Below are positions 1-8,711 of a DNA stretch of 64,000 bases, one piece after another. The position numbers were made by a program, and so were the translations under genes. The stretch lies in the NCBI RefSeq assembly GCF_026041215.1, contig NZ_JAPEIQ010000006.1:388146-452145 (forward strand), in the 5' to 3' direction. Under the pieces are notes generated by a model. It was not told the DNA's origin. It searched no databases and saw nothing but the letters and a program-made list of their open reading frames with translations. Source of the stretch: Hoyosella sp. YIM 151337 (GTDB lineage Bacteria; Actinomycetota; Actinomycetes; Mycobacteriales; Mycobacteriaceae). The number at the start of each line of letters is the position of its first letter. Within the stretch, counting starts at the first letter, position 1.

Positions 1-85
1 CAGCGTGGCGCAACCGCCCCTCACGGTCGGCGGCGATCAGTCCGTCGGCGTCGTCAAGCCCAACGCCCGGCAATAGTGTGTCCAT
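1..85 (-). CDS. TobH-like protein, 5' end only
   Basis: Read on the minus strand, an ATG at 85-83 opens a frame that runs off the window edge and gives an N-terminus beginning MDTLLPGVGLDDADGLIAAD. A purine-rich AAAGGGG lies about 8-13 nt upstream. Mycobacteria have the gene Rv3256c (annotated TobH-like, an SIS-domain-type protein of unclear function) immediately downstream of the phosphomannomutase gene. The 'DADxLxAAD' opening resembles that family as I remember it. Only 28 residues are visible, so the identity rests mainly on position behind manB. Confidence 0.6.
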   Translation of the reverse strand, partial: MDTLLPGVGLDDADGLIAADREGRLRHA

Positions 86-174
86 CGCCGCCACCCCTTT
101 CGTGTCCCGGCCCTGCTGGACTGTCCAGCCAGCGAACGGCTACCTGCTCTTATTATCGCCCGCTTTGTCAGGTA

Positions 175-1542
175 TTACCGGCGTACGATCCGTAAAACCT
201 CGGCGGTTATTTCGTCGACCCGCTTCTTAGCTCGCGCCTCCACATTAAGGCGCACCAGCGGCTCTGTGTTCGACGCCCGCAAGTTGAACCACGACCCATC
301 CGAAAGGTCGATCGTGAGACCGTCGAGCCAGTCAACCGCTGCAGCTCGCTCTTTGAACTCGGCAGCAACCTCTTCCATACGCCGCGCGGCGTCAGCCACT
401 GTCGAGTTGATCTCGCCGGAAGCGATATACCTTTCATACTCTGCCATCAGCTCGGAGAGCGGACGAGGCTGTTCGCCAAGCGCTGAGAGCATGTGCAGCG
501 CGGCTAGCATCCCCGAGTCCGCACCCCAGAAATCCCGGAAATAATAATGAGCAGAGTGTTCGCCCCCAAAGATCGCGTTGGTCTCGGCCATCGTCTGCTT
601 GATAAACGAATGCCCTACCCGCGTCCGCACGGCCTTGCCACCACGCTCAGCCACTATCTCGGGCACGGCCCGCGATGTAATGAGGTTGTGAATGATCGCG
701 GCCCCGGGCTCTTTCGCGAGTTCGCGGCCCGCGACGAGCGCCGTCACAGCCGAAGGCGAAACCGGTTCTCCGCGCTCGTCCACGACGAAACAGCGGTCCG
801 CGTCCCCGTCGAAGGCCAGACCGATATCGGCACCTGTTTCACGGACGAAGTTCTGCAAATCGACCAGATTGGCCGGGTCGAGCGGATTCGCCTCATGATT
901 CGGGAAGGAGCCGTCGAGCTCGAAATACAACGGCTTCAATTCGACGTTCAGCTCCCTGAAGACCGCCGGAACCGTGTAGCCACCCATCCCGTTTCCGGCG
1001 TCGACTGCGACGGTGAGCCGCCGCATCTGCGTCAGGTCGACGAGGTTCCGCACGAACTCCGCATACTCGCTCAGCAGATTCTGCGATGACACTGTCCCGC
1101 GCGCGCCATTATAGTCCGGCACACCGGCCTGCACCTCGCGTGCAATCTGGGCCAGTCCGCTTGCCTGCCCCACTGGACGAGCTCCCGCGCGGCACAGTTT
1201 GATGCCGTTGTATTTCGCCGGGTTGTGGCTCGCGGTGAACATCGCACCTGGGCAGTTAAGGCTGCCCGAAGCGAAATACAACCCGTCCGTCGAAGCAAGC
1301 CCAATGTCGACAACATCGAGACCTTGCGCCTGCACTCCCTCAGCGAACGCCTTCACCAGCCCCGGTGACGACTCCCGCATGTCGTGCCCCACTACGATGC
1401 GACCCGCACCCTCTTCGCGCGCAAGCCGCGCGAACGCGCCACCGATATCTCTGACGAACTCCGCGTCGATCTGCTCACCGACGACTCCCCGGACGTCGTA
1501 CGCCTTGATCACGGAGTTCACCGAATCAGCGGAACGGCTCAT
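175..1542 (-). CDS. manB: Phosphomannomutase/phosphoglucomutase ManB
   Basis: Interconverts mannose-6-P and mannose-1-P, feeding GDP-mannose for lipomannan, lipoarabinomannan and glycolipids in the cytoplasm. The 455-aa product has the full alpha-D-phosphohexomutase layout: catalytic phosphoserine loop TASHNPAKYNG (Ser105), metal loop DGDADRC (Asp245, 247, 249), sugar-binding loop GEHS (327-330), and a C-terminal phosphate loop RASNTEP. Length matches the family (about 455-465 aa). ATG at 1542 is preceded by AGGAG at good spacing. It corresponds to Rv3257c and lies between the tobH-like and DUF3499 genes, as in mycobacteria. The GDP-mannose pyrophosphorylase for the next step is at 6629-7774. 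Confidence 0.93.
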   Translation of the reverse strand: MSRSADSVNSVIKAYDVRGVVGEQIDAEFVRDIGGAFARLAREEGAGRIVVGHDMRESSPGLVKAFAEGVQAQGLDVVDIGLASTDGLYFASGSLNCPGAMFTASHNPAKYNGIKLCRAGARPVGQASGLAQIAREVQAGVPDYNGARGTVSSQNLLSEYAEFVRNLVDLTQMRRLTVAVDAGNGMGGYTVPAVFRELNVELKPLYFELDGSFPNHEANPLDPANLVDLQNFVRETGADIGLAFDGDADRCFVVDERGEPVSPSAVTALVAGRELAKEPGAAIIHNLITSRAVPEIVAERGGKAVRTRVGHSFIKQTMAETNAIFGGEHSAHYYFRDFWGADSGMLAALHMLSALGEQPRPLSELMAEYERYIASGEINSTVADAARRMEEVAAEFKERAAAVDWLDGLTIDLSDGSWFNLRASNTEPLVRLNVEARAKKRVDEITAEVLRIVRR

Positions 1543-1625
1543 CTACCCACTCCTGTCACCACGCTGGGACTCAGCTTTCGAGTCAGCCTAACCGTCACGA
1601 TGACGCGAGGGGCAGGAAGGAGGCT

Positions 1626-2054
1626 TCACCAAACCGGTGATTCAGCACCGGGCGCTGGAAGTGCTCTGAGATGTGCGCGCCGCACGTGGTGGCCGGGACC
1701 GATCTCGACCCTGCTCTGCGCAATATCTGGCTCGGCGCCAAACTCAATCGTCGCTGTCGCGACAGCGCCCGGCTCGGCGGCCCGGGGCTGCTGGCTGGCA
1801 TCCGCGGACGCGTCGTCAGGGCCAGCCGCGCTACCCGCACCGGTGACGTCGACCGGAGACCAGTGCCGCACCAATTCCCAATTGCGCGGTGCGGTGATCC
1901 GCAGTGCATGCGCCTCGCACAGGTCCCACGAATGGGGACCGTCGCTCTCAGTGAGGGGCTCTACGACAGCGACAGATTCGGCATAGATGTACGTCAGCGT
2001 TGCCACAGCGCGACCCTTGCAACCGGGTTTACAACAGCGCCGCACGATACTCAC
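1626..2054 (-). CDS. DUF3499 family protein
   Basis: A 142-aa protein of unknown function, an actinobacterial core family (Rv3258c in M. tuberculosis). Visible family marks are the N-terminal Cys-rich CCKPGC motif, an ATLTYIY strand, the block HSWDLCEAH and the following RITAPRNWELVRH. The Cys/His residues suggest a small metal site, which is inference. The C-terminal 70 residues are Ala/Pro-rich and low complexity. The GTG start at 2054 has no clear ribosome binding site; GTG three codons later is an alternative. It is co-directional with manB, 83 nt upstream of it, and divergent from the metallopeptidase-like gene. Confidence 0.85.
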   Translation of the reverse strand: MSIVRRCCKPGCKGRAVATLTYIYAESVAVVEPLTESDGPHSWDLCEAHALRITAPRNWELVRHWSPVDVTGAGSAAGPDDASADASQQPRAAEPGAVATATIEFGAEPDIAQSRVEIGPGHHVRRAHLRALPAPGAESPVW

Positions 2055-2176
2055 AAGAGTGGAGGGTAGCGTGGCCCGCCCGGCAATCCGGCGATTGACG
2101 CGCCCTAGGCGCGTTCGTGTCGGGCGGGACGGGTGGCGTGTCGAGATCCAGTGAGCGGCGGCGGTAAAGTGCCGCC

Positions 2177-2701
2177 ATGACCCGTAAGCGCGCTGAGTCG
2201 AGCAGCCTGCCGCGATCCGTCCCGGCTACGTCGCTGAACCGCGCGTCCGCACGCCGCAACTCGACCCGCGCGGCGGAGCGTCGGGGCCGGGGCCTGCGCG
2301 GCCGCCTTATTCAGGACACAGTTCCGGCGTGGAAGTCTAGGGCACAGAAATTCGACTCTGTGGCGCTGGCAGCTTTCGAGCCGATCGAAGCCCGCTGGCA
2401 CAAGCGTCTCGGTGAATTGGATATCGCGGTTGACGAAGTGCCGATGATCAGGGCTCTCAATCCCGAATCAGTGACCTGGCCGCCCGAGATCGTAGCGGAC
2501 GGGCCAGTACCGCTGTCGCGACTGGTTCCAGCAGGTATCGACAAGCGCGGACAAACGACCCGGGCGCGGATCGTCTTGTTCCGGCGTGCGCTCGAACTCC
2601 GCGCCGAGACACCCGAGGAACTCACTCAGCTCGTGCACGACATACTGGTCGAACAAGTCGCTACCTATCTGGGTCTGCCCCCTGACGAAATTGCGCCATA
2701 G
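2177..2701 (+). CDS. Metallopeptidase-like (zincin) family protein, Rv3259-like
   Basis: 174 aa. The first 60 residues are basic, Arg/Ser-rich and probably disordered. The remainder resembles the small 'metallopeptidase family protein' (PF06262, zincin-like) found beside DUF3499 in actinobacteria. Recognisable stretches are FEPIEARWHKRLGELDIAVD near residues 64-83 and the C-terminal VHDILVEQVATYLGL. That last segment sits where other family members carry HExxH; here the pattern is HDxxxEQ, so a canonical zinc site is not evident. ATG at 2177. It is divergent from DUF3499 and convergent with whiB2. Confidence 0.75.
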   Translation: MTRKRAESSSLPRSVPATSLNRASARRNSTRAAERRGRGLRGRLIQDTVPAWKSRAQKFDSVALAAFEPIEARWHKRLGELDIAVDEVPMIRALNPESVTWPPEIVADGPVPLSRLVPAGIDKRGQTTRARIVLFRRALELRAETPEELTQLVHDILVEQVATYLGLPPDEIAP

Positions 2702-2786
2702 GCATCACTTCAACAGCGATTTACTTAGACTTTATATGCGCGTTTATCTATTACTTAGCTTGACTATCAACAATTGCCCATAATGC

Positions 2787-2845
2787 AAAAAGGTGCGGTG
2801 GTGTAGTCGGGCGATTTCCAGGAATCGCCCTACTACACCACCGCA
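2787..2845 (-). terminator. Long-stem intrinsic terminator behind whiB2
   Basis: Arms at 2794-2819 and 2821-2845 are complementary over about 24 bp, with one mismatch and one bulged T and essentially no loop. In the whiB2 direction (minus strand) the hairpin is followed by five T residues (complement of 2787-2791), the classical Rho-independent form, about 75 nt past the whiB2 stop. It lies between convergent genes in an AT-rich stretch (2702-2790) and may also stop plus-strand transcripts, although no U-run follows on that side. Confidence 0.75.
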
Positions 2846-2919
2846 TTACTTCGAGTCGACTTTGAGGATCTTCTCAGCAAGTTCTTAGCCTAGCGCGGCT
2901 GGGGTTGAGGATTGCGGGA

Positions 2920-3285
2920 TTACACAATCCCCTTCTTCAAACGGCGACGCTCCCGCTCCGACAAGCCTCCCCAGATGCCGAAGCGCTCATCATTCGCAAG
3001 CGCGTACTCAAGGCACTCATCTCGCACCTCACAGCCAAGGCAGATCCGTTTTGCCTCGCGCGTTGAGCCGCCCTTTTCGGGAAAGAATGCCTCCGGATCA
3101 GTCTGCGCACATAGGGCGCGATCCTGCCACTCCTCGTGCACCACTTCGAACAGGTGATCGAAGTCGGCCTCCACCAACTTGAGCTGCGGGCGCGCCCCCT
3201 CAGCCTGCACACGCTCAGCCTCAGCGACCGAATCTGTCGCCACCGGCACACCCCACGTTACGTCACTGGATAAATTAGTCGTCAT
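2920..3285 (-). CDS. whiB2: WhiB2 (WhmD) iron-sulfur transcription factor
   Basis: Wbl-family [4Fe-4S] regulator, essential for septation in mycobacteria. Four cysteines are present in the Wbl pattern: ALCAQTD, then CLGCEVRDEC. They are followed by the G(I/V)WGG turn (FGIWGGLS) and a basic C-terminus RERRRLKKG for DNA contact. The acidic segment before the first Cys (VVHEEWQDRALC) is typical of WhiB2. I prefer the ATG at 3285 (121 aa; MTTNLSS) with an AGG 5-7 nt upstream. A longer frame from 3363 adds 26 residues without family support. It corresponds to Rv3260c, convergent to the metallopeptidase-like gene and divergent from fbiA. Confidence 0.92.
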   Translation of the reverse strand: MTTNLSSDVTWGVPVATDSVAEAERVQAEGARPQLKLVEADFDHLFEVVHEEWQDRALCAQTDPEAFFPEKGGSTREAKRICLGCEVRDECLEYALANDERFGIWGGLSERERRRLKKGIV

Positions 3286-3694
3286 TGACCTGGATGGCTC
3301 TCTGAATTCCTGAAAGTGCGGCATTCTCTGTATCCCCAACCTGTTGTCGCGCACTGCTGACACTGAAGTTCACGTCGCCAGGCGACATATCACGCGGCGC
3401 CGAGCAGATGGACAGCCCCATCCAGATTCCGCACGGCCCCTGTGCGGTATTCGCCCCATGTCACGAAGTGAATGACACATGTGTGATTAGACACTTTTTC
3501 TGCGGTCCGCGCAAGTAAACCGAAAGATTCCTCTACCACTTCCTCCCAGTAACGATCAGCGGCGACACGGGCCACAATTCGGACTAATGTCAAATCCATA
3601 CCCTTCCGCTGCCGCCGCGACACTCGACCGCCCACAGTCACAGGGCGCGATCGCCGGGAGCGACGCACCGGAAAACCACGTAGGCTGACAACCC
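3286..3694. other. Divergent intergenic region whiB2-fbiA with palindrome
   Basis: About 410 nt without a convincing gene. It must hold the promoters of whiB2 (leftward) and fbiA (rightward). An imperfect 18-bp palindrome AATGACACATGTGTGATT lies at 3471-3488, with a perfect 10-bp core ACACATGTGT, and is a possible operator. A minus-strand frame (3599 to 3390, 69 aa) is open, but its codon third positions are not GC-biased like the neighbours and its upstream purines abut the ATG, so I do not call it. Confidence 0.5.
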
Positions 3695-4696
3695 GTGAAG
3701 CTGACAGTCCTCGCCGGTGGAGTTGGCGGCGCACGGTTCCTCGTCGGTGTGCGAGAAGTCCTGCGCCCCGGTTTCAGCAGCAAGAATGACACGAGCGTAC
3801 CAGAAAATGCCGATGTCAAGATCACGGCCATCGTCAATATCGGTGACGACGCATGGATGCACGACCTGCGCCTCTGCCCCGATCTTGACAGTTGCATGTA
3901 CACACTCGGCGGCGGAATCGACTCAGCTCGCGGCTGGGGCCGCGCGGAAGAAACGTGGCACCTCAAAGCGGAACTAGCCGCGTACGGAGCGAAGCCTGAC
4001 TGGTTCGGGCTCGGTGACCGCGATACCGCCACTCATCTCATACGCAGCCAGATGCTTCGGGCCGGCTATCGGCTCTCCGACGTCACCGAAGCCCTTTGCG
4101 CACGCTGGAATCCAGGTGTGAAGCTGCTTCCAGCCAGTGACGACCGTTGCGAAACGTACGCAGTTATCACCGGTCCTGACGACGGCAACCAGCGCGCAAT
4201 TCACTTCCAGGAGTGGTGGGTTCGTTATCGGGCAAAACTTGAGACGCACAGCTTCGCACACATCGGCGCGGACAGCGCCAAGCCTGCTCCAGGAGTGCTT
4301 GAAGCGATTGCCGAAGCAGATGTGATTTTGCTCGCGCCGTCGAACCCGATCGTCAGCATCACGCCAATACTTGCCATCCCCGGCATCCGAGGCGCGTTGC
4401 GAACCGCGCAGGCACCGGTGATCGGCATCTCACCGATCATCGGCGGCAGGCCGTTGCGTGGCATGGCTGACACCTGCCTCCGCATCGCAGGCACCGAAAC
4501 CAGCGCACAGGGTGTCGCACAGTACTACGGGGCGCGCAGTGGAACAGGGCTGCTTGATGGCTGGCTCATTCACCCCGGTGATACCGCAGAGGTACCTGGT
4601 GTGGCAATTCAGACAGCTCCCATCTTGATGACGGACGTGGACGCGACTGCCAAAATCGTGCGGGAAGCGCTGAAACTCGGTGGCGCGCAACTGTGA
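3695..4696 (+). CDS. fbiA: 2-phospho-L-lactate transferase FbiA (CofD)
   Basis: Transfers the phospholactate/phosphoenolpyruvate-derived moiety to the deazaflavin FO in coenzyme F420 biosynthesis. 333 aa, matching the family (about 330). Visible are the N-terminal Rossmann-like [12 protein letters not shown] (4-15), NIGDD near residue 48, the FO/metal region [25 protein letters not shown], and [15 protein letters not shown] in the C-terminal half. GTG at 3695 is the only start giving the complete VLAGGVGG motif. It overlaps fbiB by 4 nt (GTGA), so the pair is translationally coupled. It corresponds to Rv3261. Confidence 0.95.
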   Translation: MKLTVLAGGVGGARFLVGVREVLRPGFSSKNDTSVPENADVKITAIVNIGDDAWMHDLRLCPDLDSCMYTLGGGIDSARGWGRAEETWHLKAELAAYGAKPDWFGLGDRDTATHLIRSQMLRAGYRLSDVTEALCARWNPGVKLLPASDDRCETYAVITGPDDGNQRAIHFQEWWVRYRAKLETHSFAHIGADSAKPAPGVLEAIAEADVILLAPSNPIVSITPILAIPGIRGALRTAQAPVIGISPIIGGRPLRGMADTCLRIAGTETSAQGVAQYYGARSGTGLLDGWLIHPGDTAEVPGVAIQTAPILMTDVDATAKIVREALKLGGAQL

Positions 4697-6057
4697 ACGG
4701 AGAACGCGAATTGCAGCCCGGTGACCACGCAGCCACCGGCGGCCTTCAGATCCTGCCGGTGCACGGCGTTCCCGAAGTGCAGCGAGGTGCCGACCTCGGC
4801 CACCTTCTCGCCACCGCGGCACCGTGGCTTCAGCAGGGGGACATCGTTGTGCTCACCAGCAAGGCCGTGTCCAAGGCAGAAGGCCGCGTCGTACCCGCAC
4901 CCGCCGACCCGGACGCGCGAGACGCGTTGCGCCGTGAACTTGTCGAGCAGGAATCTGTGCGTGTCCTCGCTCGTTTCGGCCGCACGCTGATCACGGAAAA
5001 CCGGCTCGGCATCGTGCAGGCTGCCTCGGGCGTCGACGGCTCGAATATCGCACTAACGGAGATCGCGCTTCTTCCGGAGGACCCCGACGCGAGCGCGGCC
5101 GCCATCCGGGCGCGAATCAAGGGACTACTCGGCACCGATGTCGGCGTTCTCATTACGGACACGATGGGACGCGCCTGGCGGCTCGGCCAGATCGACGCAG
5201 CGATCGGAGCCTCGGGTGTCCAGGTGTTACATCCGTACACCGGGACACGCGACAGCTACGGGAATGACCTCCAAGTAACGAATATCGCTGTCGCAGACGA
5301 ACTTGCAGCGGCATCGGACCTCGTCAAGGGTAAGCTCGCACGCACGCCCGCGGCAGTCGTGCGTGGCTTCGCCTCGCGCGATGACGGATCCCGTGCGCGC
5401 GATCTCATCCGTGGTGGCGACGAGGATCTTTTTTGGCTCGGCACGCAAGAAGCACTCACCCGCGGACGGCAAGAGGCACTGCTCCTCCGGCGATCAGTCC
5501 GGGAGTTCGCGGCTACCCCAGTGTGCGCGAAAGACATTCGTGCCGCACTCGGCGAAGCACTCACCGCGCCAGCGCCACACCATACCCGGCCAGTCAGGTT
5601 CGTCTGGCTGCGCGACCGCGAGAAAAGAGTTGAACTGCTCGACACCATGCGGGAGCGCTGGCGCGCCGACTTGACCGCCGACGGCCTCTCCCCCGAGGCC
5701 ATCGAACGGCGGCTCACGCGAGGCGAGATACTTTATCGCGCACCGGAATTGATCATTCCTTGCCTAGTTACCCAGGGTGCGCATCACTACCCCGACGAAT
5801 CGCGGCAGATGGCTGAGACCACCATGTTCACAGTCGCGGTCGGTGCAGCGGTACAAGGACTGCTCGTATCCCTCGCCGTTCGGGAAATCGGCAGCTGCTG
5901 GGTGGGCTCCACGATCTTCGCCCCAGCGGAAGTGCGTGCTGTGCTCGCGCTGGCCGACGACTGGCAACCGCTAGGCGCGATCGCCATCGGATATCCGGCT
6001 GAGCCTCTTGCCGTACGCGCCCCGCGCCCGACCGACGGAATGATCCTCGAACTGTGA
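4693..6057 (+). CDS. fbiB: F420-0:gamma-glutamyl ligase FbiB, two-domain
   Basis: Adds the poly-gamma-glutamate tail to F420-0. The 454-aa protein has the actinobacterial fusion layout: an N-terminal CofE-like ligase domain (about 1-245; [19 protein letters not shown], the metal- and substrate-site region) and a C-terminal nitroreductase-fold FMN-binding domain (about 255-454; [12 protein letters not shown], and [12 protein letters not shown] near the end) that binds F420/FMN and may reduce dehydro-F420-0. The GTG start lies inside the fbiA stop (4-nt overlap) and the stop is shared with the NUDIX gene start. It corresponds to Rv3262, about 448 aa in M. tuberculosis. Confidence 0.95.
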   Translation: MNGERELQPGDHAATGGLQILPVHGVPEVQRGADLGHLLATAAPWLQQGDIVVLTSKAVSKAEGRVVPAPADPDARDALRRELVEQESVRVLARFGRTLITENRLGIVQAASGVDGSNIALTEIALLPEDPDASAAAIRARIKGLLGTDVGVLITDTMGRAWRLGQIDAAIGASGVQVLHPYTGTRDSYGNDLQVTNIAVADELAAASDLVKGKLARTPAAVVRGFASRDDGSRARDLIRGGDEDLFWLGTQEALTRGRQEALLLRRSVREFAATPVCAKDIRAALGEALTAPAPHHTRPVRFVWLRDREKRVELLDTMRERWRADLTADGLSPEAIERRLTRGEILYRAPELIIPCLVTQGAHHYPDESRQMAETTMFTVAVGAAVQGLLVSLAVREIGSCWVGSTIFAPAEVRAVLALADDWQPLGAIAIGYPAEPLAVRAPRPTDGMILEL

Positions 6058-6611
6058 TGACCGCACTCCACGCGTCAGCTGTCGCTGCGCTCACTAACTT
6101 TCACGCACCGACAAGTGAGCAGGACTCGGTGCGACACACGATGCTCGCGTTCCTCGACGCGGCACCCGATGGCTGTCTCCGCAAGCACGCTCCCGGCCAC
6201 GTGACTGCCTCAAGCCTGGTCTTGTCGGAGGACCGCTCGCGTGTCTTGCTCACCCTTCACCCTAAGGTGGGCCGCTGGATACAACTCGGTGGTCACTGCG
6301 AGGAGAGCGACGCGACAATCCACGATGCAGCGCTGCGCGAAGCAACCGAGGAGTCAGGGATCTCCGGGCTCCGGCTCGATCCGCACGTTCTTGGGTTACA
6401 CACCCATCCAATCACGTGTTCATTGGGTGTACCGACGCGCCACCTAGACGTGCGGTTCCTTATCTGGGCACCGGATCGAGCACCTGCAATTCGCAGCGCG
6501 GAATCGCTGGATCTGCGCTGGTGGCCTATCTCCGATCTCCCCTCCAACGCCGAACACGACACGATTGCCCAACTGCTCAGGTTTTCGGAACGGCACGCCG
6601 CGCCTGGCTGA
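6057..6611 (+). CDS. NUDIX hydrolase, coupled to fbiAB
   Basis: 184-aa NUDIX-fold phosphohydrolase. The Nudix box is complete: GGHCEESDATIHDAALREA continuing into TEESGI, with the REAxEE metal ligands. A 45-residue N-terminal extension precedes the fold. The substrate is unknown; the C-terminal half (THPITCSLGVPTRHLDVRFL) matches actinobacterial NUDIX proteins placed next to fbiB. ATG at 6057 overlaps the fbiB stop by one base (TGATG); a GTG one codon earlier (6054) is also possible. Coupling with fbiAB suggests housekeeping of F420 precursors or GTP, which is inference only. Confidence 0.88.
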   Translation: MTALHASAVAALTNFHAPTSEQDSVRHTMLAFLDAAPDGCLRKHAPGHVTASSLVLSEDRSRVLLTLHPKVGRWIQLGGHCEESDATIHDAALREATEESGISGLRLDPHVLGLHTHPITCSLGVPTRHLDVRFLIWAPDRAPAIRSAESLDLRWWPISDLPSNAEHDTIAQLLRFSERHAAPG

Positions 6612-6628
6612 CCAGGACCCGGGCCAGG

Positions 6629-7774
6629 TTAGACATCGGTAGAGAACCGCAAGCCTCCATCCGGAATAACGACACCCGGCCACACGCGTGCGCCATTGAG
6701 CAATTCACAGCGGGCACCGATCTGCGCACCGTCGCCGACCACCGCGTCGCGAATAAGCGCGCGCGGGCCAACGCGCACCCCAAACCCGATGATCGAACGC
6801 TCAACGACGGCACCGGCTTCGACCTTCGCGCCGTCGAACAGTACTGCACCGTCAATGCGTGCGCCTGCCCCCACCTCGGCACCACGGCCGATCACCGAAC
6901 CACCCATCAACAGCGCACCGGGGGCGACACCGGCTCCCTCGTGCACGAGATACTCCCCACTCTGCCCATTGAGTGCGGCTGACGGCGCGATGCCACGCAC
7001 CAAGTCCGCGGAACCACGCACGAAGTCCTCAGGCGTGCCCATATCCCGCCAGTACGCGGCGTCGACGTGAGCGAAAACCTTGGCGTCCTCGGCAAGCAAA
7101 CGCGGGAAGACCTCACGCTCCACTGACACGGCGCGGCCGGGTGGGATCTGCTCGATGATCTCGCGTTTGAAGACGTAACAGCCAGCATTGATCTGGTCGG
7201 TCGGCGGGTCCTGCGTCTTTTCCAGGAAGGCTGTGACCCGGCCGTCCGCGTCTGTCGGCACGCAGCCGAACGCGCGCGGGTCGCCGACGCGCACGAGGTG
7301 CAGTGTGACGTCGGCGGCCTTCTCACGGTGGGTGCGAAGCACAGCGAGCGGGTCGGTTCCGCCCAGCACGTCACCGTTGAACACCAGAGCGGTGTCGCCA
7401 CGCAGTTTGGGCAAAACGTTCCGTATGCCGCCACCCGTCCCCAGCGGTTCATCCTCCATCACATAATCAATTTCGAGCCCGAAGTCCGACCCGTCACCGA
7501 AGTACTGCTCGAACACTTCTGCCCGGAACGATGTCCCGAGGACGACGTGTGTGATACCGGCGGCCTTGATACGGGAGAGCAGGTGCTGGAGGAACGGCAA
7601 CCCGGCGGTCGGCAGCATCGGTTTCGGCGCCGACAGTGTGAGCGGCCGCAGACGAGTGCCCTTGCCGCCGACGAGAATCACCGCGTCGGTGCCTTGAGCG
7701 AGCGAAAAATCCTTCTCAGGTTCTTCGCTCGCGGCCGACGGTGTCGCGCCAAACCGGAAAATCTGCCCGACCAC
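6629..7774 (-). CDS. manC: Mannose-1-phosphate guanylyltransferase (GDP-mannose pyrophosphorylase)
   Basis: Makes GDP-mannose from GTP and mannose-1-P. 381 aa: N-terminal nucleotidyltransferase with the pyrophosphorylase signature VGGKGTRLRPLTLSAPKPM (36-54), followed by NGDVLGG and GCYVFKREIIEQIP. The C-terminus (about 285-381) is a left-handed beta-helix of hexapeptide-type repeats (IGRGAEVGAGARIDGAV and similar). The start at 7774 (GTG) has AAAGGA about 12 nt upstream and sits just past the wbbL stop. The family usually begins near the VGGKGTR motif, so the 25-residue leader is uncertain. It corresponds to Rv3264c (named manB or manC by different authors). Confidence 0.9.
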   Translation of the reverse strand: MVGQIFRFGATPSAASEEPEKDFSLAQGTDAVILVGGKGTRLRPLTLSAPKPMLPTAGLPFLQHLLSRIKAAGITHVVLGTSFRAEVFEQYFGDGSDFGLEIDYVMEDEPLGTGGGIRNVLPKLRGDTALVFNGDVLGGTDPLAVLRTHREKAADVTLHLVRVGDPRAFGCVPTDADGRVTAFLEKTQDPPTDQINAGCYVFKREIIEQIPPGRAVSVEREVFPRLLAEDAKVFAHVDAAYWRDMGTPEDFVRGSADLVRGIAPSAALNGQSGEYLVHEGAGVAPGALLMGGSVIGRGAEVGAGARIDGAVLFDGAKVEAGAVVERSIIGFGVRVGPRALIRDAVVGDGAQIGARCELLNGARVWPGVVIPDGGLRFSTDV

Positions 7775-7775
7775 T

Positions 7776-8660
7776 TCAGCTCACTTCCTTTCGACTGCCC
7801 TGCTGGTCACGCAGCGCCGCTGCGACCGCGAGCCTGGACCGCGCCTTCAGACCGCCGCGCAGCGCCGCACGCAACGGTGCCTGCCACCAGTGCGGGTGGC
7901 GATCCGCCTGGAAACGGTAGGCGCTCTCGTGATGCGCTGGCAGCATTATCTCGGGGTGGCGGCCCGCGGCGTGTCCTTTTGCATGAGTCACTTCAGCGCC
8001 CGGAACGTAAACGTTGAGCCAGCCTTCTTTGCCTAAACGGTCACCAAGATCAACATCTTCCATGTACATGAAATATCGCGAGTCGAAGCCGCCCACTGAA
8101 TCAAAGGCCGCACGGCGCAGCAGGAGACACGATCCGGACAGCCACCCGACCGCCCGTTCCGTGATGCGCTCGTTCTCCTGCCGGTATCGCAGCGTCCACG
8201 GGTTGCGAGGCCAGACCGAGCCCAGTACCGCGTGCGCGCCTCCGGAAAACAGGGTCGGAACCTGACGCGCCGATGGATACACGGAGCCGTCGACGTTGCG
8301 GATCAGGGGCCCCAGCGAACCCGCCCGTGGCCACCGGCCGGCCGCGGCCAGCAACACGTCGATCGCGCCCATGCTCCAGCGAATGTCTGGGTTCGCGACG
8401 ACGATGAACTCGACCGCCGGATCGAGTTCGGCGACCGCGCGGTTGACTGCCCCGCCGTATCCGATGTTCGCGCCGGTCCGCAGCAGCCGGACCGCCTGAT
8501 ACTTTTCGGCGGCTGCTTCCGGCGCGCCGTCCGTCGAGCCGTTGTCGGCGAGAATCACCTCAGGTCGCTCTTTGGTGGCAACCGCGAGCGTCGAGAGGAA
8601 CGCGTCGAGGTGCGGACCTGGTGAGTATGTCACGGTCACTACGGCGAGTCGGGAAGTCAC
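7776..8660 (-). CDS. wbbL: Rhamnosyltransferase WbbL (arabinogalactan linker)
   Basis: GT2-family enzyme that adds L-rhamnose from dTDP-Rha to decaprenyl-PP-GlcNAc, building the linker between peptidoglycan and arabinogalactan on the inner face of the membrane. 294 aa. The GT-A features are visible: VVTVTYSPG (7-15), LADNGSTDG (donor site), ANPDIRW as the DxD-like metal site, GWLSGSCLLLRR and FMYMEDVDLGDRL (catalytic ED region). GTG at 8660 has no strong binding site. The operon order rmlD-wbbL-manC matches Rv3266c-Rv3265c-Rv3264c. Confidence 0.92.
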   Translation of the reverse strand: MTSRLAVVTVTYSPGPHLDAFLSTLAVATKERPEVILADNGSTDGAPEAAAEKYQAVRLLRTGANIGYGGAVNRAVAELDPAVEFIVVANPDIRWSMGAIDVLLAAAGRWPRAGSLGPLIRNVDGSVYPSARQVPTLFSGGAHAVLGSVWPRNPWTLRYRQENERITERAVGWLSGSCLLLRRAAFDSVGGFDSRYFMYMEDVDLGDRLGKEGWLNVYVPGAEVTHAKGHAAGRHPEIMLPAHHESAYRFQADRHPHWWQAPLRAALRGGLKARSRLAVAAALRDQQGSRKEVS

Positions 8661-8711
8661 GCGGCCACTGTAGCGGGCGAGGCGCCGAAACGCCGTGACC
8701 CGCGTAACCTG

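Noticed and set aside
3390-3734. Possible 69-114 aa minus-strand gene between whiB2 and fbiA
   Set aside because: Third codon positions lack the GC bias of neighbours, the purine-rich stretch abuts the ATG without spacing, and the frame overlaps the fbiA start.
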